Shown: positions 15,843-26,332, counted from the first letter of the stretch. The stretch is DNA of 64,000 nucleotides from Clostridia bacterium (GCA_017503105.1 JAFVTS010000035.1:91717-155716), one strand, 5' to 3'. The notes: generated from the sequence alone by a model not told the origin. Numbers and translations are program-made.

Positions 15843-15911
15843 AAAAGTCCTCGGTTTTAAAGGCGCTCTTTCGTTATTATTAACAAAAATGAAAAAAAGT
15901 GCAAAAAGGGC

Positions 15912-15940
15912 TTGCATATTTATTCCGTTTGTGATAGAAT
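15912..15940 (+). promoter_or_regulatory. Promoter for the arginine operon
   Basis: TTGCAT (15912-15917), 17-bp spacer, TAGAAT (15935-15940), 36 bp before argG. Confidence 0.65.
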
Positions 15941-15976
15941 GTTATTGCTAAAAAACATTTTCGGAGGAAAACAGAA

Positions 15977-17209
15977 ATGGATAAGTCTAAGATCAAAAAG
16001 GTTGTGCTCGCGTATTCGGGAGGTCTTGATACCTCTATCATCATTCCGTGGCTCAAGGAAAACTATAATAACTGCGAGGTCATCGCGGTTTCGGGTAACG
16101 TCGGTCAGGCTGATGAGCTTGAGGGTCTTGAAGAGAAGGCTCTTAAGACGGGTGCATCTAAGCTTTACGTTCTCGACCTCACCGAGGAATACGTAAACGA
16201 TTACATCATTCCCTGCGTAAAAGCAGGCGCTATTTACGAGGATTATCTTCTCGGCACCAGCCACGCGCGTCCTTGCATCGCGAAGGGGCTCGTTGAGATA
16301 GCGAAGAAGGAAAAGGCAGACGCTATCTGCCACGGCTGCACGGGTAAGGGTAACGACCAGGTTCGTTTTGAGCTCACCATAAAGGCGTTCGCGCCCGATA
16401 TGCCCATCATTGCTCCTTGGCGTGAGTGGGATATCAAGTCCCGTGATGAGGAGATCGATTATGCCGAGGCGCATAACGTACCTCTTAAGATAAACCGCGA
16501 GACCAACTATTCCAAGGACAAGAACCTCTGGCATCTTTCCCACGAGGGACTTGATCTTGAGGATGCGGGCAACGAGCCTCTTTACGAAAAGGACGGCTTC
16601 CTTGAAATGGGCATATCTCCCATCAAGGCTCCCGATACTCCCACTTACATCACTCTTGATTTTGAAAAGGGTATTCCCACCGCTCTTAACGGTGAGAAGA
16701 TGAGCGCGAAGGATATTATCCTCGCTCTTAACAAGGTCGGCGGTGAGAACGGTATTGGACTTCTTGACATCGTTGAAAACCGTCTTGTCGGTATGAAGTG
16801 CCGCGGCGTTTACGAGACCCCCGGCGGAACTATCCTTTACGAGGCTCACAAGTATCTTGAGACCGTGACTCTTGACAAGATGACCGCGCACAAGAAGGCG
16901 GAACTTGCTATCACCTACGCGGACCTCGTTTATAACGGTCAGTGGTTCACTCCTCTTCGCGAGGCTCTTGCGGCATTCGTTGACAAGACGCAGGAGAACG
17001 TAACGGGTAAGGTAAAGCTCAAGCTCTATAAGGGCAACGTGATCAAGGCGGGCGTGTGGAGCGACTATTCGCTTTACTCCGAGGAGATCGCAACCTTCGG
17101 CGAGGATAACGTATACAATCAGGCTGATTCCGCAGGATTTATCAACCTCTTCGGTCTTCCCATCACCGTTCAGGCTCGTCTTAACGAGAAGCTTGCGAAG
17201 AAAAACTAA
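15977..17209 (+). CDS. argG: Argininosuccinate synthase
   Basis: 410 residues. The ATP-binding [17 protein letters not shown] near the N-terminus and [13 protein letters not shown] are diagnostic. It ligates citrulline and aspartate with ATP to give argininosuccinate. GGAGG precedes the ATG. It is the first gene of a 10-gene block; argH follows after 12 bp. Length is standard. Confidence 0.97.
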   Translation: MDKSKIKKVVLAYSGGLDTSIIIPWLKENYNNCEVIAVSGNVGQADELEGLEEKALKTGASKLYVLDLTEEYVNDYIIPCVKAGAIYEDYLLGTSHARPCIAKGLVEIAKKEKADAICHGCTGKGNDQVRFELTIKAFAPDMPIIAPWREWDIKSRDEEIDYAEAHNVPLKINRETNYSKDKNLWHLSHEGLDLEDAGNEPLYEKDGFLEMGISPIKAPDTPTYITLDFEKGIPTALNGEKMSAKDIILALNKVGGENGIGLLDIVENRLVGMKCRGVYETPGGTILYEAHKYLETVTLDKMTAHKKAELAITYADLVYNGQWFTPLREALAAFVDKTQENVTGKVKLKLYKGNVIKAGVWSDYSLYSEEIATFGEDNVYNQADSAGFINLFGLPITVQARLNEKLAKKN

Positions 17210-17221
17210 GGATCTTTCGTT

Positions 17222-18604
17222 ATGAAAAAAATGTGGGCGGGAAGAACCGCGGGCGCATCAGCCGCCCTCGCGGACGATTTTAATTCTTCCATTCATATAG
17301 ACTCAAAAATGTATCGCCACGATATAAAAGGCTCTATGGCGCACGCGGCGATGCTGTCGGCACGGGGGATAATCTCCTCCGCCGACGCCGACGCTATCAT
17401 AGCGGGGCTTGAGGGAATACTTGCCGACATCGACTCGGGCAAGCTTGAAATATCCCCCGACGCCGAGGATATTCATATGTTCGTTGAGCAGATCCTCACC
17501 GAGCGTATCGGCGATGCGGGAAAAAGACTTCACACCTCAAGGAGCAGAAACGACCAGGTAGCGGTTGACACGCGCCTTTATATGCGTGACGAGGTCGAAG
17601 GTGTGAAGAAGCTTATATTCGAGCTTCTTTCGGCAATTCTCGAGAAGGCAAAGGAGCACGCGGCTGACATAATGCCGGGCTACACTCATCTTCAAAGAGC
17701 TCAGCCCGTAACCTTCGGTCACCACCTTCTTGCCTATGCCGAGATGTTCAAAAGAGATATCGGAAGGCTTGACGACGCTTCGGCAAGAATGAACGAGTGC
17801 CCCCTCGGTGCTCTTGCTCTTGCCGGCACTACTTATGATATCGACAGGCGTATGACTGCAGAGGCACTTGGATTTACGCGTCCTACGGCAAACAGTATGG
17901 ATTCCGTTTCCGACAGGGATTTCTGCGTCGAGCTGCTCTCGGCATTCTCTCTTATAATGACTCACCTTTCGCGCTTCTCCGAGGAGCTCATCCTTTGGTC
18001 GAGCTGGGAGTTTTCCTTCGTTGAGCTTGACGATGCCTATACCACGGGCTCGTCTATAATGCCGCAGAAGAAGAATTCCGATATGGCTGAGCTCGTAAGA
18101 GGAAAAACGGGCAGGGTCTACGGTGACCTTATGGGCACCTTGACTATGCTCAAGGGGCTGCCCCTTGCTTATAACAAGGATATGCAAGAGGACAAGGAAG
18201 CGCTCTTCGACGGACTTGAAACCGTGAAAAGATGCCTTGAGATATTCGCTCCTATGATAGCAACTATGCGCGTAAAGCCCGAAAATATGTATAAGGCGGC
18301 TCAGCGCGGCTTCATCAACGCGACCGACCTTGCGGATTATCTTACCAAGCGCGGCACGCCTTTCAGAGCGGCGTACAAGACCGTCGGCGAGATAGTCGCG
18401 CACTGCATAAAAGAGGGAACCGTGCTCGACGAGCTTCCCATTTCGGAGTATAAGAAGTTCTCCGAGGTCTTCTCAGACGATCTTTATTCCGAGATCTCGC
18501 TTGAGACCTGCGTAAAAAAGCGTATCTCCGAGGGCTCAACGGGTCCCGTCAGCGTTCAGGCTCAATTAAATGAACTTGAAAAGTTCATAAAAAATAAAAA
18601 TTAA
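17222..18604 (+). CDS. argH: Argininosuccinate lyase
   Basis: 460 residues. Fumarase/aspartase-superfamily signatures are present: HTSRSRNDQVAVDTRLYM and GSSIMPQKKNSDMAELVRGK, plus TPGYTHLQRAQP-like MPGYTHLQRAQPV. It splits argininosuccinate to arginine and fumarate. It starts 12 bp after argG and is followed 19 bp later by an ABC transporter binding protein gene, without a terminator between. Confidence 0.97.
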   Translation: MKKMWAGRTAGASAALADDFNSSIHIDSKMYRHDIKGSMAHAAMLSARGIISSADADAIIAGLEGILADIDSGKLEISPDAEDIHMFVEQILTERIGDAGKRLHTSRSRNDQVAVDTRLYMRDEVEGVKKLIFELLSAILEKAKEHAADIMPGYTHLQRAQPVTFGHHLLAYAEMFKRDIGRLDDASARMNECPLGALALAGTTYDIDRRMTAEALGFTRPTANSMDSVSDRDFCVELLSAFSLIMTHLSRFSEELILWSSWEFSFVELDDAYTTGSSIMPQKKNSDMAELVRGKTGRVYGDLMGTLTMLKGLPLAYNKDMQEDKEALFDGLETVKRCLEIFAPMIATMRVKPENMYKAAQRGFINATDLADYLTKRGTPFRAAYKTVGEIVAHCIKEGTVLDELPISEYKKFSEVFSDDLYSEISLETCVKKRISEGSTGPVSVQAQLNELEKFIKNKN

Positions 18605-18623
18605 AAGAAAGAGGTAAAGAAAA

Positions 18624-19508
18624 ATGAAAAAGTTACTCGCACTCACGCTCACACTCGCGCTTGCCGTAACGGCAATGTTCACATTCTCCTCCTGCGGATG
18701 CAGCGAAAACGTAAGGATCGGCGTTCAGGGCGGAACGACGGGTGAATTTTACGTAAAGGGAAATGCCGATATGCTTCTTCCCGGTTACACGAATATCGAA
18801 TGTATGGCATTCAACAACGGCGGTCTTGCAGTAAAGGCTATGCTTGACGGTCAGGTAGACTACGTTATCATTGATAACGAGCCTGCAAAGCAGCTCCTTG
18901 CACAGTACAGCAATGACATTAAGATCATTGACATTCCCCTCACTACCGAGAAGTATGCATACGGTGTAGACAAGGCTCAGCCCGACCTTCTTGCGAAAGT
19001 AAATGCTTTTATCGCCTCCATCAAGGCTGACGGCACGCTCAAAGCTATTTTCGAAAAATACAACAGCCTCGAATACGATGACGAAGGTAACGTTGTAGGC
19101 GGCGATGACGCTATCGTCGGTGTTTCCAGCGCTCAGAAGAACTCGTCTAACGCGGCAGGTCAGCTCGTTGTTGCAACCAACGCAGCCTTCGCTCCTTACG
19201 AATACAAGAAGGGCGATAAGTTCGCGGGCATAGATATGGAAATAGCACAGCTTTTGGCTAACCATCTCGGACTTGAGCTCGTAATTGAGGATATGGACTT
19301 CGACGCAGTTGTTACCTCCGTTGGAAAGAACGGCGTTGATATCGCGATGGCAGGACTTTCCGTTACTGCTACACGTCAGAAGGCGGTCAACTTCTCCGAT
19401 TCTTATTACGAGGGCGCATATCAGGTGCTTATCGTTAAAAAGGACAATACCGAGTTCGATGCATGTACTACCAAAGAGCAGGTAGAAGCTATACTCAAGG
19501 ACAAGTAA
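18624..19508 (+). CDS. Circularly permuted amino-acid ABC transporter binding lipoprotein
   Basis: 294 residues. A lipoprotein signal (MKKLLALTLTLALAV, lipobox FSSC with C24) leads directly into what is normally the second half of an SBP_bac_3 protein: RIGVQGGTTGEFYVKG, DYVIIDNEPAK, IKADGTLKAIFEKYN (29-145). After a Ser/Asn/Gly-rich linker (146-178) comes the normal first half: LVVATNAAFAPYEY, GIDMEIAQLLA, DIAMAGLSVTATRQKAVNF, ending at residue 294 in KEQVEAILKDK, the point where the usual protein would continue into IGVQ. The cut is at the hinge between lobes, so the fold could close normally. Permease and ATPase follow. Substrate is probably a polar or basic amino acid; arginine is an inference from context. 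Confidence 0.9.
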   Translation: MKKLLALTLTLALAVTAMFTFSSCGCSENVRIGVQGGTTGEFYVKGNADMLLPGYTNIECMAFNNGGLAVKAMLDGQVDYVIIDNEPAKQLLAQYSNDIKIIDIPLTTEKYAYGVDKAQPDLLAKVNAFIASIKADGTLKAIFEKYNSLEYDDEGNVVGGDDAIVGVSSAQKNSSNAAGQLVVATNAAFAPYEYKKGDKFAGIDMEIAQLLANHLGLELVIEDMDFDAVVTSVGKNGVDIAMAGLSVTATRQKAVNFSDSYYEGAYQVLIVKKDNTEFDACTTKEQVEAILKDK

Positions 19509-19523
19509 TAATTTTGGTGAGTA

Positions 19524-20222
19524 ATGGAAGCTTGGGATATATTTTATAAGCAGTTCATTACCTATCACGGCTACCGCGACGTTCTCGACGGTCTTTTAAC
19601 GACCGTCGAGATTGCCGTCTTAGGGCTTGTAATAGGTATTCTGATAGGTACACTTATAGCCGTTGTTAAGGTTATGCCGAAAGCAAGCGTTTTCCCGAAG
19701 GTGATAGAAAAGATATGCGATTGCTACGTTGCTTTCTTCAGAGGAACACCTATGGTCGTTCAGCTTCTTATCGGCTATTTCGTAATTGTGCCGAGCTTGG
19801 AGATCTCTGTTAGCGGACTTGTGGTGGCTATAATTATATTCGGATTAAACAGCGGCGCATACGTTTCCGAAATAATGCGCGCAGGTATTCAATCGGTCGA
19901 TCGCGGTCAGCTTGAGGCGGGTCGCGCAGTCGGACTTCCGTATTCTGTCGCAATGATGAAGATAGTTATTCCGCAGTCAGTTAAAAACATTTTACCAACG
20001 CTTGGAAACGAATTTATAGTTCTTATAAAAGAAACCTCGATAGTCAGCTTTATAGCCGTCGTCGACGTGACGAAGGCGTTTCGGTCGATAGGCGATGCGA
20101 ATTACGAGTACATAATTCCGTATCTTATGCTCGCGGCAATTTATCTTGTGCTCGTGCTTGGTATCACGCTTCTGATCAGACTTTTGGAGAGGAGGCTTAA
20201 GCGCGATGAACGAAAGGCGTGA
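19524..20222 (+). CDS. Amino-acid ABC transporter permease (HisM/GlnP family)
   Basis: 232 residues with about five membrane segments and the EAA loop [28 protein letters not shown] that contacts the ATPase. It forms the transmembrane homodimer of a polar amino-acid importer. It starts 15 bp after the binding protein gene and its end overlaps the ATPase gene by 17 bp. A single permease gene implies a homodimeric channel. Confidence 0.93.
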   Translation: MEAWDIFYKQFITYHGYRDVLDGLLTTVEIAVLGLVIGILIGTLIAVVKVMPKASVFPKVIEKICDCYVAFFRGTPMVVQLLIGYFVIVPSLEISVSGLVVAIIIFGLNSGAYVSEIMRAGIQSVDRGQLEAGRAVGLPYSVAMMKIVIPQSVKNILPTLGNEFIVLIKETSIVSFIAVVDVTKAFRSIGDANYEYIIPYLMLAAIYLVLVLGITLLIRLLERRLKRDERKA

Positions 20223-21069
20223 AAAAGACGTTATAATCTCTGTTCAAGGCTTGGAAAAAAGCTTTGGTAAAAACAATGTTCTCAAGGGAATTGATCTTGA
20301 CATAAGAAACGGGGAGATCATCGCAGTAATAGGCCCTTCGGGATGCGGAAAGTCGACACTTCTCCGATGCCTTAACTGTATGGAGGATCCTACGGGAGGA
20401 TCCATATATTTTGAGGGCGAGGACCTCGTAGATACGAAGGTTGACATCAATAAGCACCGAGAGCATATAGGAATGGTGTTCCAGCAGTTCAATCTTTTTA
20501 ACAACAAGACCGTAATGCAGAACATTACGCTTGCGCCCGTTTATTGCGGATTGAAAAAAATCAAGGCGACAAAAAGATATAATCGCACCGTTAAATTTAA
20601 AAATATATTCAGAAAGATTTTCGGAAAAGCTCCTTTGTCACAAAAAGCAATTGAAAAGGATAAAACGGCGGTTATATCCGAGGCAAACAGCAGAGCGGAG
20701 AGTCTTTTGAAATTTATTGGACTTGAGGATAAGGCGAATGATTATCCCTCAACTCTTTCCGGTGGACAAAAGCAAAGAATAGCTATTGCCAGAGCTGTTG
20801 CTATGAATCCTAAAGTTATGCTTTTTGATGAGCCGACCTCGGCTCTCGACCCCGAGATGGTCGGCGAGGTTCTCGATCTTATGAAGGAGCTTGCAAATAA
20901 CGGTATGACTATGATAGTCGTAACGCACGAAATGGGCTTTGCGCGAGAGGTCGCGAACCGCGTTATCTTCCTCGACGAGGGAATAATCGCGGAGGAGGGA
21001 ACACCCACCGAGGTGTTCGGAAACCCGAAGTCCGAAAGATTGAAAACATTCCTCTCAAAGGTTCTTTAA
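20206..21069 (+). CDS. Amino-acid ABC transporter ATP-binding protein with a ~43-residue insertion
   Basis: 287 residues. Walker [10 protein letters not shown] (43-51), Q-loop Q93, signature LSGGQKQR (184-191), Walker B VMLFDEP (204-210) and switch His241 are all present. Compared with the usual ~240-residue HisP/GlnQ protein there is an insertion at about 115-158 ([14 protein letters not shown] and on), Lys/Arg-rich, in the helical subdomain between Q-loop and signature. This face contacts the permease, so the insert may touch the membrane or a regulator. Start ATG 20206 has GGAGG eight bases upstream, inside the permease gene. Confidence 0.93.
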   Translation: MNERREKDVIISVQGLEKSFGKNNVLKGIDLDIRNGEIIAVIGPSGCGKSTLLRCLNCMEDPTGGSIYFEGEDLVDTKVDINKHREHIGMVFQQFNLFNNKTVMQNITLAPVYCGLKKIKATKRYNRTVKFKNIFRKIFGKAPLSQKAIEKDKTAVISEANSRAESLLKFIGLEDKANDYPSTLSGGQKQRIAIARAVAMNPKVMLFDEPTSALDPEMVGEVLDLMKELANNGMTMIVVTHEMGFAREVANRVIFLDEGIIAEEGTPTEVFGNPKSERLKTFLSKVL

Positions 21070-21074
21070 TCGGT

Positions 21075-21097
21075 TTAGCAGTACCCCGTGTTAAGTT
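21075..21097 (-). repeat. 3'-proximal dispersed motif, full copy (reverse orientation)
   Basis: Read on the minus strand it is TTAACACGGGGTACTGCTAAA, close to 26333-26356 and 39796-39816. It begins six bases after the ATPase stop codon. Confidence 0.5.
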
Positions 21098-21118
21098 TTT
21101 GATATAATGGAGTTTGAA

Positions 21119-22045
21119 ATGAAAAAGGTATTTATAGACGGAAAGGCAGGCACGACAGGCCTTAGAATCGAAGAAAGACTCTCTTCTCGTACGGACGTTG
21201 AGATAATATCTCTCCCCGAAGAAAAGAGAAAGGATACCGAGGCGCGACGGGAGATGCTCAACCGTGCCGATATAGTATTTCTCTGCCTTCCCGACGCGGC
21301 GGCAAAAGAAGCCGTTCAGATGATCGAAAACCCCGACACGGTGGTAATTGACGCGTCTACTGCGCACAGAACGAATCCCGATTGGGCTTACGGCTTTGCC
21401 GAGCTCGGCGAGGATTTTGAGGAAAAAATAAGAAACAGCAAGCGCATTGCCAATCCCGGTTGCCACGCCAGCGGATTCATAGCGCTTGTTTACCCCCTCG
21501 TAAAGGCGGGTATAATCCCGAAGGACGCACTCCTTTCCGCTCATTCCCTGACAGGTTACAGCGGCGGCGGAAAGTCTATGATAGCGGAGTACGAGGCGGA
21601 CGAGCTTGCCCCGCTTCTTGCGGCACCCCGTCAGTACGGAATATCTCAGGCACATAAGCACTTGCCCGAAATGGTCAAGGTGTGCGGGATAGACACGCCG
21701 CCCGTCTTCTCCCCTATCGTCGCTCCGTTCTATTCGGGAATGGAGGTGACCGTTCCGCTCCACAGGGCTGAGATAAACGGAACGGTGGATGATATAAAAG
21801 AAGTATACAAAAAACTCTACACGGGTCCCCTCGTAAAGTATAACGAGGGAATGGACGAGGGTGGTTTCCTCTCTGCGGGACGCTTTGAGGGGCTTGACTC
21901 TATGTCCGTCGAGGTCTTCGGAAACGAGGACAGAATAATTCTGGTAGCAAGATACGACAATCTCGGCAAGGGTGCCTCGGGTGCCGCCGTTGAATGTCTT
22001 AACATAAAGCTTGGGTGCGATAAAGCGCTCGGACTTGAAATCTAA
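21119..22045 (+). CDS. argC: N-acetyl-gamma-glutamyl-phosphate reductase, short type
   Basis: 308 residues from ATG 21119; the upstream in-frame ATG 21107 overlaps the TGGAG ribosome binding site and a TATAAT. KVFIDGKAGTTGLRI is the NADP site, and C115 in NPGCHASGF is the catalytic Cys; HSLTGYSGGGKSM and the His-containing QAHKHLPEM follow. It reduces N-acetylglutamyl phosphate to the semialdehyde. The length and DGKAGTTG start mark the shorter ArgC type rather than the ~345-residue one. Confidence 0.95.
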   Translation: MKKVFIDGKAGTTGLRIEERLSSRTDVEIISLPEEKRKDTEARREMLNRADIVFLCLPDAAAKEAVQMIENPDTVVIDASTAHRTNPDWAYGFAELGEDFEEKIRNSKRIANPGCHASGFIALVYPLVKAGIIPKDALLSAHSLTGYSGGGKSMIAEYEADELAPLLAAPRQYGISQAHKHLPEMVKVCGIDTPPVFSPIVAPFYSGMEVTVPLHRAEINGTVDDIKEVYKKLYTGPLVKYNEGMDEGGFLSAGRFEGLDSMSVEVFGNEDRIILVARYDNLGKGASGAAVECLNIKLGCDKALGLEI

Positions 22046-22063
22046 CTTTTGTGAGGACGAAAA

Positions 22064-23278
22064 ATGAAATTTACAGACGGCGGCGTTTGTGCCGCGAAAG
22101 GCTTTACCGCAAACGGCATACACTGCGGTGTAAGGAAGAATAAAACTAAGCGCGATATAGCGCTCATCTTTTCAGAGAAAAGGGCGACCGCCGCGGCGGT
22201 ATACACGTCCAATAAGGTCAAGGGCGCGCCGATAGGCGTTACGCAGGCGAATATCGCGGACGGTTACGCGCAGGCGATCGTTTGTAACAGCGGAAACGCT
22301 AACACCTGTAATGCTAACGGCAAGGAAGTAGCGGAGAAGATGTGCGAGCTCGTAGCAGAAGAGCTTTCCATTCCCGCATCCGACGTTGTAGTCGCTTCTA
22401 CGGGCGTTATCGGTCAGCCGCTTGATATTACTCCAATAAAGAACGGTATGAGCGAGCTTGCTCGCGGTCTTACCCGTGACGGCAGCCAAAGAGCCGCCGA
22501 AGGAATTATGACTACCGACACAAGACTCAAGGAGATCGCCGTCGAATTTGAGGTGGGCGGCAAGGTCTGCAAGATCGGCGGCATCGCAAAGGGCTCGGGT
22601 ATGATACACCCCAACCTTGCGACGATGATAGTTTTCATCACCACCGACTGTGCGATTTCGTCCGAAATGCTTAAGGTAGCTCTCGCGGGCGACGTAAAGA
22701 ATTCGTTCAATATGGTAAGCGTTGACGGTGATACGTCGACCAACGACACGGTTGCCGTTCTTGCCAACGGAATGGCGGGAAATGCCGAAATAGTTGACAC
22801 GGGTGCGGACTTTGAAGCTTTCGCGAAAGCACTGAACACCGTCACGGTCTATCTTTGCAAGTGCATAGCGGGCGACGGCGAGGGTGCGACGAAAATGCTC
22901 GAGTGCACCGTCAAGGGCGCGAAGGACGAGAAAAACGCAAAGATAATCGCAAAGAGCGTTATTTGTTCTTCTCTCGTTAAGGCGGCAATGTTCGGCGCGG
23001 ACGCAAACTGGGGCAGGGTGCTTTGCGCCATAGGCTACAGCGGCGCCGAGGTAGACGTTATGAAGGTCGACGTTTCATTCGTTTCGAAGAAGGGCGAGAT
23101 AATCGTTTGCAAAGACGGTGCGGGCGTTGACTTCTCCGAGGAAAAGGCGAAGGAAATACTTCTTGAAGATGAGATCACTATTGCCGTAAAGCTTGGCGAC
23201 GGTAACGCCGAGAGCACCGCTTGGGGCTGCGATCTTACTTACGATTACGTAAAGATCAACGGCGATTACAGAACTTAA
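22064..23278 (+). CDS. argJ: Ornithine acetyltransferase / N-acetylglutamate synthase
   Basis: 404 residues. The autocleavage and nucleophile site is T187 in HPNLATMIVF, giving alpha and beta chains. CNSGNANTCNG-type sequence (CNSGNANTC) and VASTGVIGQPL form the oxyanion region. It transfers acetyl from N-acetylornithine to glutamate and, if bifunctional, makes N-acetylglutamate from acetyl-CoA. The absence of argA and argE in the cluster fits the cyclic route. It lies 18 bp after argC. Confidence 0.96.
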   Translation: MKFTDGGVCAAKGFTANGIHCGVRKNKTKRDIALIFSEKRATAAAVYTSNKVKGAPIGVTQANIADGYAQAIVCNSGNANTCNANGKEVAEKMCELVAEELSIPASDVVVASTGVIGQPLDITPIKNGMSELARGLTRDGSQRAAEGIMTTDTRLKEIAVEFEVGGKVCKIGGIAKGSGMIHPNLATMIVFITTDCAISSEMLKVALAGDVKNSFNMVSVDGDTSTNDTVAVLANGMAGNAEIVDTGADFEAFAKALNTVTVYLCKCIAGDGEGATKMLECTVKGAKDEKNAKIIAKSVICSSLVKAAMFGADANWGRVLCAIGYSGAEVDVMKVDVSFVSKKGEIIVCKDGAGVDFSEEKAKEILLEDEITIAVKLGDGNAESTAWGCDLTYDYVKINGDYRT

Positions 23279-23294
23279 TTGTGAGGATTGAAAG

Positions 23295-24179
23295 ATGTCA
23301 TTTGAAATCAGTAACGCGCAAAGAGCGGAGATCCTTACGGAGGCTCTCCCTTATATGCAAAAATACTACGGCAAGACCGTCGTTATAAAGTACGGCGGAA
23401 ACGCTATGATCAACGAGGAGCTCAAGCTCCAGGTTATGTCGGATATAGTCCTTCTTCACCTCGTCGGTGTTAAGGTCGTGCTCGTCCACGGCGGCGGTCC
23501 CGAGATCACCGAGATGTTAGGCAAGGTCGGAAAGGAAACAGTGTTCGTCGACGGGCTTCGTGTGACGGATAAGGAATCTGCCGAGATAGTTCAGATGGTC
23601 CTTGCAGGCAAGATCAACAAAAATCTCGTAAATCTTCTCCAGCAGAACGGAGGCCGCGCGATAGGTCTTTCGGGCATCGACGGTCATATGATCAGCGCCG
23701 AGATGAAGAATCCCAAGCTCGGCTACGTCGGAAAGATCACGGACGTTGACGTAACGCCTATCAAGGACGTGCTTGAAAAGGGATATATCCCCGTCGTTTC
23801 TACCGTTGGTTGCGATTCCGAGGGCAACGTTTACAACATCAACGCGGATACTGCTGCGGCTTATATAGCGGGCGCGATGCAGGCGTCAAGACTTCTTATG
23901 ATGACCGACATCGAGGGGATCCTGCGCGATAGAAACGACCCGACGTCACTTATTCCTTACGTTGATCTTAAGGACACCGAGGAGCTCTTTGCAAGCGGCG
24001 TTATTTCGGGCGGTATGATCCCGAAGGTCGAGTGCTGCGTTGAGGCGATAAATCACGGGGTCAAGAAGGTAATTATTCTCGATGGACGCGTCTCGCACTC
24101 CCTTCTCGTTGAGCTTTTCACCGACGAGGGCGCGGGAACGATGGTAGTGAAGGATAAAAACGATGATTCAAAATTCTAA
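23295..24179 (+). CDS. argB: Acetylglutamate kinase
   Basis: 294 residues. VIKYGGNAM, VLVHGGGPEI, NADTAAAYIAGAM and GGMIPKVECCVEAI are the amino-acid kinase motifs. The N-terminal extension of ~20 residues before the first strand is typical of the hexameric, arginine-inhibited ArgB form, so feedback control by arginine is likely. Its 3' end overlaps argD by 17 bp. Confidence 0.97.
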   Translation: MSFEISNAQRAEILTEALPYMQKYYGKTVVIKYGGNAMINEELKLQVMSDIVLLHLVGVKVVLVHGGGPEITEMLGKVGKETVFVDGLRVTDKESAEIVQMVLAGKINKNLVNLLQQNGGRAIGLSGIDGHMISAEMKNPKLGYVGKITDVDVTPIKDVLEKGYIPVVSTVGCDSEGNVYNINADTAAAYIAGAMQASRLLMMTDIEGILRDRNDPTSLIPYVDLKDTEELFASGVISGGMIPKVECCVEAINHGVKKVIILDGRVSHSLLVELFTDEGAGTMVVKDKNDDSKF

Positions 24180-25344
24180 AAATACGGATAAAAAATACGT
24201 TGCGAATACCTACGCGCGCTTTGATATTGAAATAGCGTCGGGCAAGGGATCGCTCGTTTACGACACGGACGGCAAGGAATATATCGACCTTGGCACGGGA
24301 ATTGCGGTAAACACCTTTGGCGTCGCTGACGAGGAATGGGCAAAGGCAGTTTCAGAGCAGCTTTGCGCCTTTCAGCATACGTCGAATCTTTATTACTCGG
24401 CACCTTGCGCCGAGCTTGCGAAGGCACTTTGTGAAAGAACGGGCGCTAAGAAGGTGTTCTTCGGTAATTCGGGTGCGGAGGCAAACGAGTGCGCGATAAA
24501 GGTCGCAAGAAAATGGGCGCAGGACACGAAGGGCGCGGGTGATTATAATATCATCACTCTCAAAAACAGCTTCCACGGCAGAACGATAACCACCCTGAAG
24601 GCGACGGGACAGGACGTGTTCCACACGGATTTCGGGCCCTTTCCCGAGGGATTTCTCTATGCCGAGGCGAATAATTTCGCAAGTGTAGAGAAGCTTGTAA
24701 AAGAGAATAAGTGCTGTGCCGTTATGATGGAGATAGTTCAGGGCGAGGGCGGAGTCCTTCCTCTTTCTCCCGATTTTGTGAAGGACGTATGCACTCTTGC
24801 CGAGCGCGAGGGGCTTCTCGTGATATTTGACGAGGTCCAGTGCGGCAACGGCAGAAGCGGTGCACTTTACGCTTATATGAATTACGGCGTTATCCCCGAC
24901 GTCGTAACGACTGCAAAGGGGCTTGGCGGAGGTCTTCCCATCGGTGCGGCGATGCTTTTCGAAAAGGTTGAAAACACCCTCGGCCCCGGTTCTCACGGCT
25001 CTACCTTCGGCGGAAACCCAGCGGTCTGCAAAGGCGCTTTGAATATAATAGAGCGCATAGACGAAGAGCTCCTCTCCGAGGTAAGAGAAAAGAGCAAGTA
25101 CGTATTCGACACGTTAAGCGGAGCAAAGGGAATAAAGAGCGTCAGCGGTATGGGTCTTATGATAGGCATCGAGACCGAGGCTGACTCGTCGCTCGTGCTC
25201 GCGGAATGTATAAAGCGCGGCGTTTTGCCGATCAAGGCTAAGACGAAGATAAGGCTTCTGCCCGCTCTTAATATCCCGACGGAGCTCCTTCACCGTGCCG
25301 TTGATATAATAAAAGAAGTAGCAGGAGAAATGGCAAATGGCTGA
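24163..25344 (+). CDS. argD: Acetylornithine aminotransferase
   Basis: 393 residues. The PLP enzyme motifs are [38 protein letters not shown] and the Schiff-base Lys in [16 protein letters not shown]. It converts N-acetylglutamate semialdehyde to N-acetylornithine with glutamate as donor. ATG 24163 lies inside argB and has AAGGA upstream, so translation is coupled. Its end overlaps argF by 8 bp. Confidence 0.96.
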   Translation: MIQNSKNTDKKYVANTYARFDIEIASGKGSLVYDTDGKEYIDLGTGIAVNTFGVADEEWAKAVSEQLCAFQHTSNLYYSAPCAELAKALCERTGAKKVFFGNSGAEANECAIKVARKWAQDTKGAGDYNIITLKNSFHGRTITTLKATGQDVFHTDFGPFPEGFLYAEANNFASVEKLVKENKCCAVMMEIVQGEGGVLPLSPDFVKDVCTLAEREGLLVIFDEVQCGNGRSGALYAYMNYGVIPDVVTTAKGLGGGLPIGAAMLFEKVENTLGPGSHGSTFGGNPAVCKGALNIIERIDEELLSEVREKSKYVFDTLSGAKGIKSVSGMGLMIGIETEADSSLVLAECIKRGVLPIKAKTKIRLLPALNIPTELLHRAVDIIKEVAGEMANG

Positions 25345-26329
25345 TATTGATCTTAAAGGCAGAGACTTTCTTAAGCTTCTCGATTATACTACCGAGGAGA
25401 TCGAATATCTTATAGACCTCGCCGCTGATTTCAAGGCGAAGAAGAAGGCGGGAATCTCGCACAAATTCCACGAGGGCAAGAACGTCGCTCTCATATTTGA
25501 GAAAACGAGCACGAGAACGCGCTGCGCCTTCGAGGTCGCGGCATACGATCTTGGAATGGGCGTGACTTATCTCGACCCGACGGGCTCACAGATAGGAAAG
25601 AAGGAAACCATCGCCGACACCGCAAGAGTCCTTGCGGGTATGTACGACGGAATTGAGTACAGAGGATTTGCTCAGACTATCGTTGAGGAGCTCGCAAAGT
25701 ATTCAAAGGTTCCCGTTTGGAACGGTCTTACCAACGAGTTCCACCCCACTCAGATACTTGCCGATATGCTTACCATCAGAGAGAAACTCGGTAAGCTTCG
25801 CGGTGTGAATTTCGTATATATGGGGGACGCCCGTTATAATATGGGTAATTCTCTTATGGTCGGATGCGCGAAGCTCGGACTTAACTTCACCGCTTGCGCT
25901 CCCGAAAAGTATTTCCCCGACAAGGCGCTAATCGCGGAGTGCGAGAAGATTGCCGAAAAGACGGGTGCGACTCTCAGATTTGAGAGCGATCCTATGAAGG
26001 CAACGAAGGGCGCTGACGTAATATACACCGACGTCTGGGTGTCAATGGGTGAGCCGACGGATGTCTGGCGTGAGAGAATAGCTGACCTTTCACCCTATGC
26101 CGTGACGAAGAAAATAATGGATAACACCGCCGAGGGCTCGATATTTATGCACTGTCTTCCTGCGTTCCACGACCTTGGTACCGTTATAGGAAAAGAGGTT
26201 GGCGAAAAGTTCGGACTTGATTCTATGGAGGTCACGAACGAGGTGTTTGAAAGCGAAAAGTCCGTGGTGTTTGATGAGGCTGAAAACCGTATGCACACCA
26301 TAAAGGCGGTAATGGCCGCAACTCTTTAA
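25337..26329 (+). CDS. argF: Ornithine carbamoyltransferase
   Basis: 330 residues. [12 protein letters not shown] is the carbamoyl-phosphate site, [13 protein letters not shown] and MHCLPAFHD (in place of HCLP) bind ornithine. It makes citrulline for argG. It ends the operon at a strong hairpin. Carbamoyl-phosphate synthase genes are not in the window and must be elsewhere. Confidence 0.97.
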   Translation: MADIDLKGRDFLKLLDYTTEEIEYLIDLAADFKAKKKAGISHKFHEGKNVALIFEKTSTRTRCAFEVAAYDLGMGVTYLDPTGSQIGKKETIADTARVLAGMYDGIEYRGFAQTIVEELAKYSKVPVWNGLTNEFHPTQILADMLTIREKLGKLRGVNFVYMGDARYNMGNSLMVGCAKLGLNFTACAPEKYFPDKALIAECEKIAEKTGATLRFESDPMKATKGADVIYTDVWVSMGEPTDVWRERIADLSPYAVTKKIMDNTAEGSIFMHCLPAFHDLGTVIGKEVGEKFGLDSMEVTNEVFESEKSVVFDEAENRMHTIKAVMAATL

Positions 26330-26332
26330 AAT

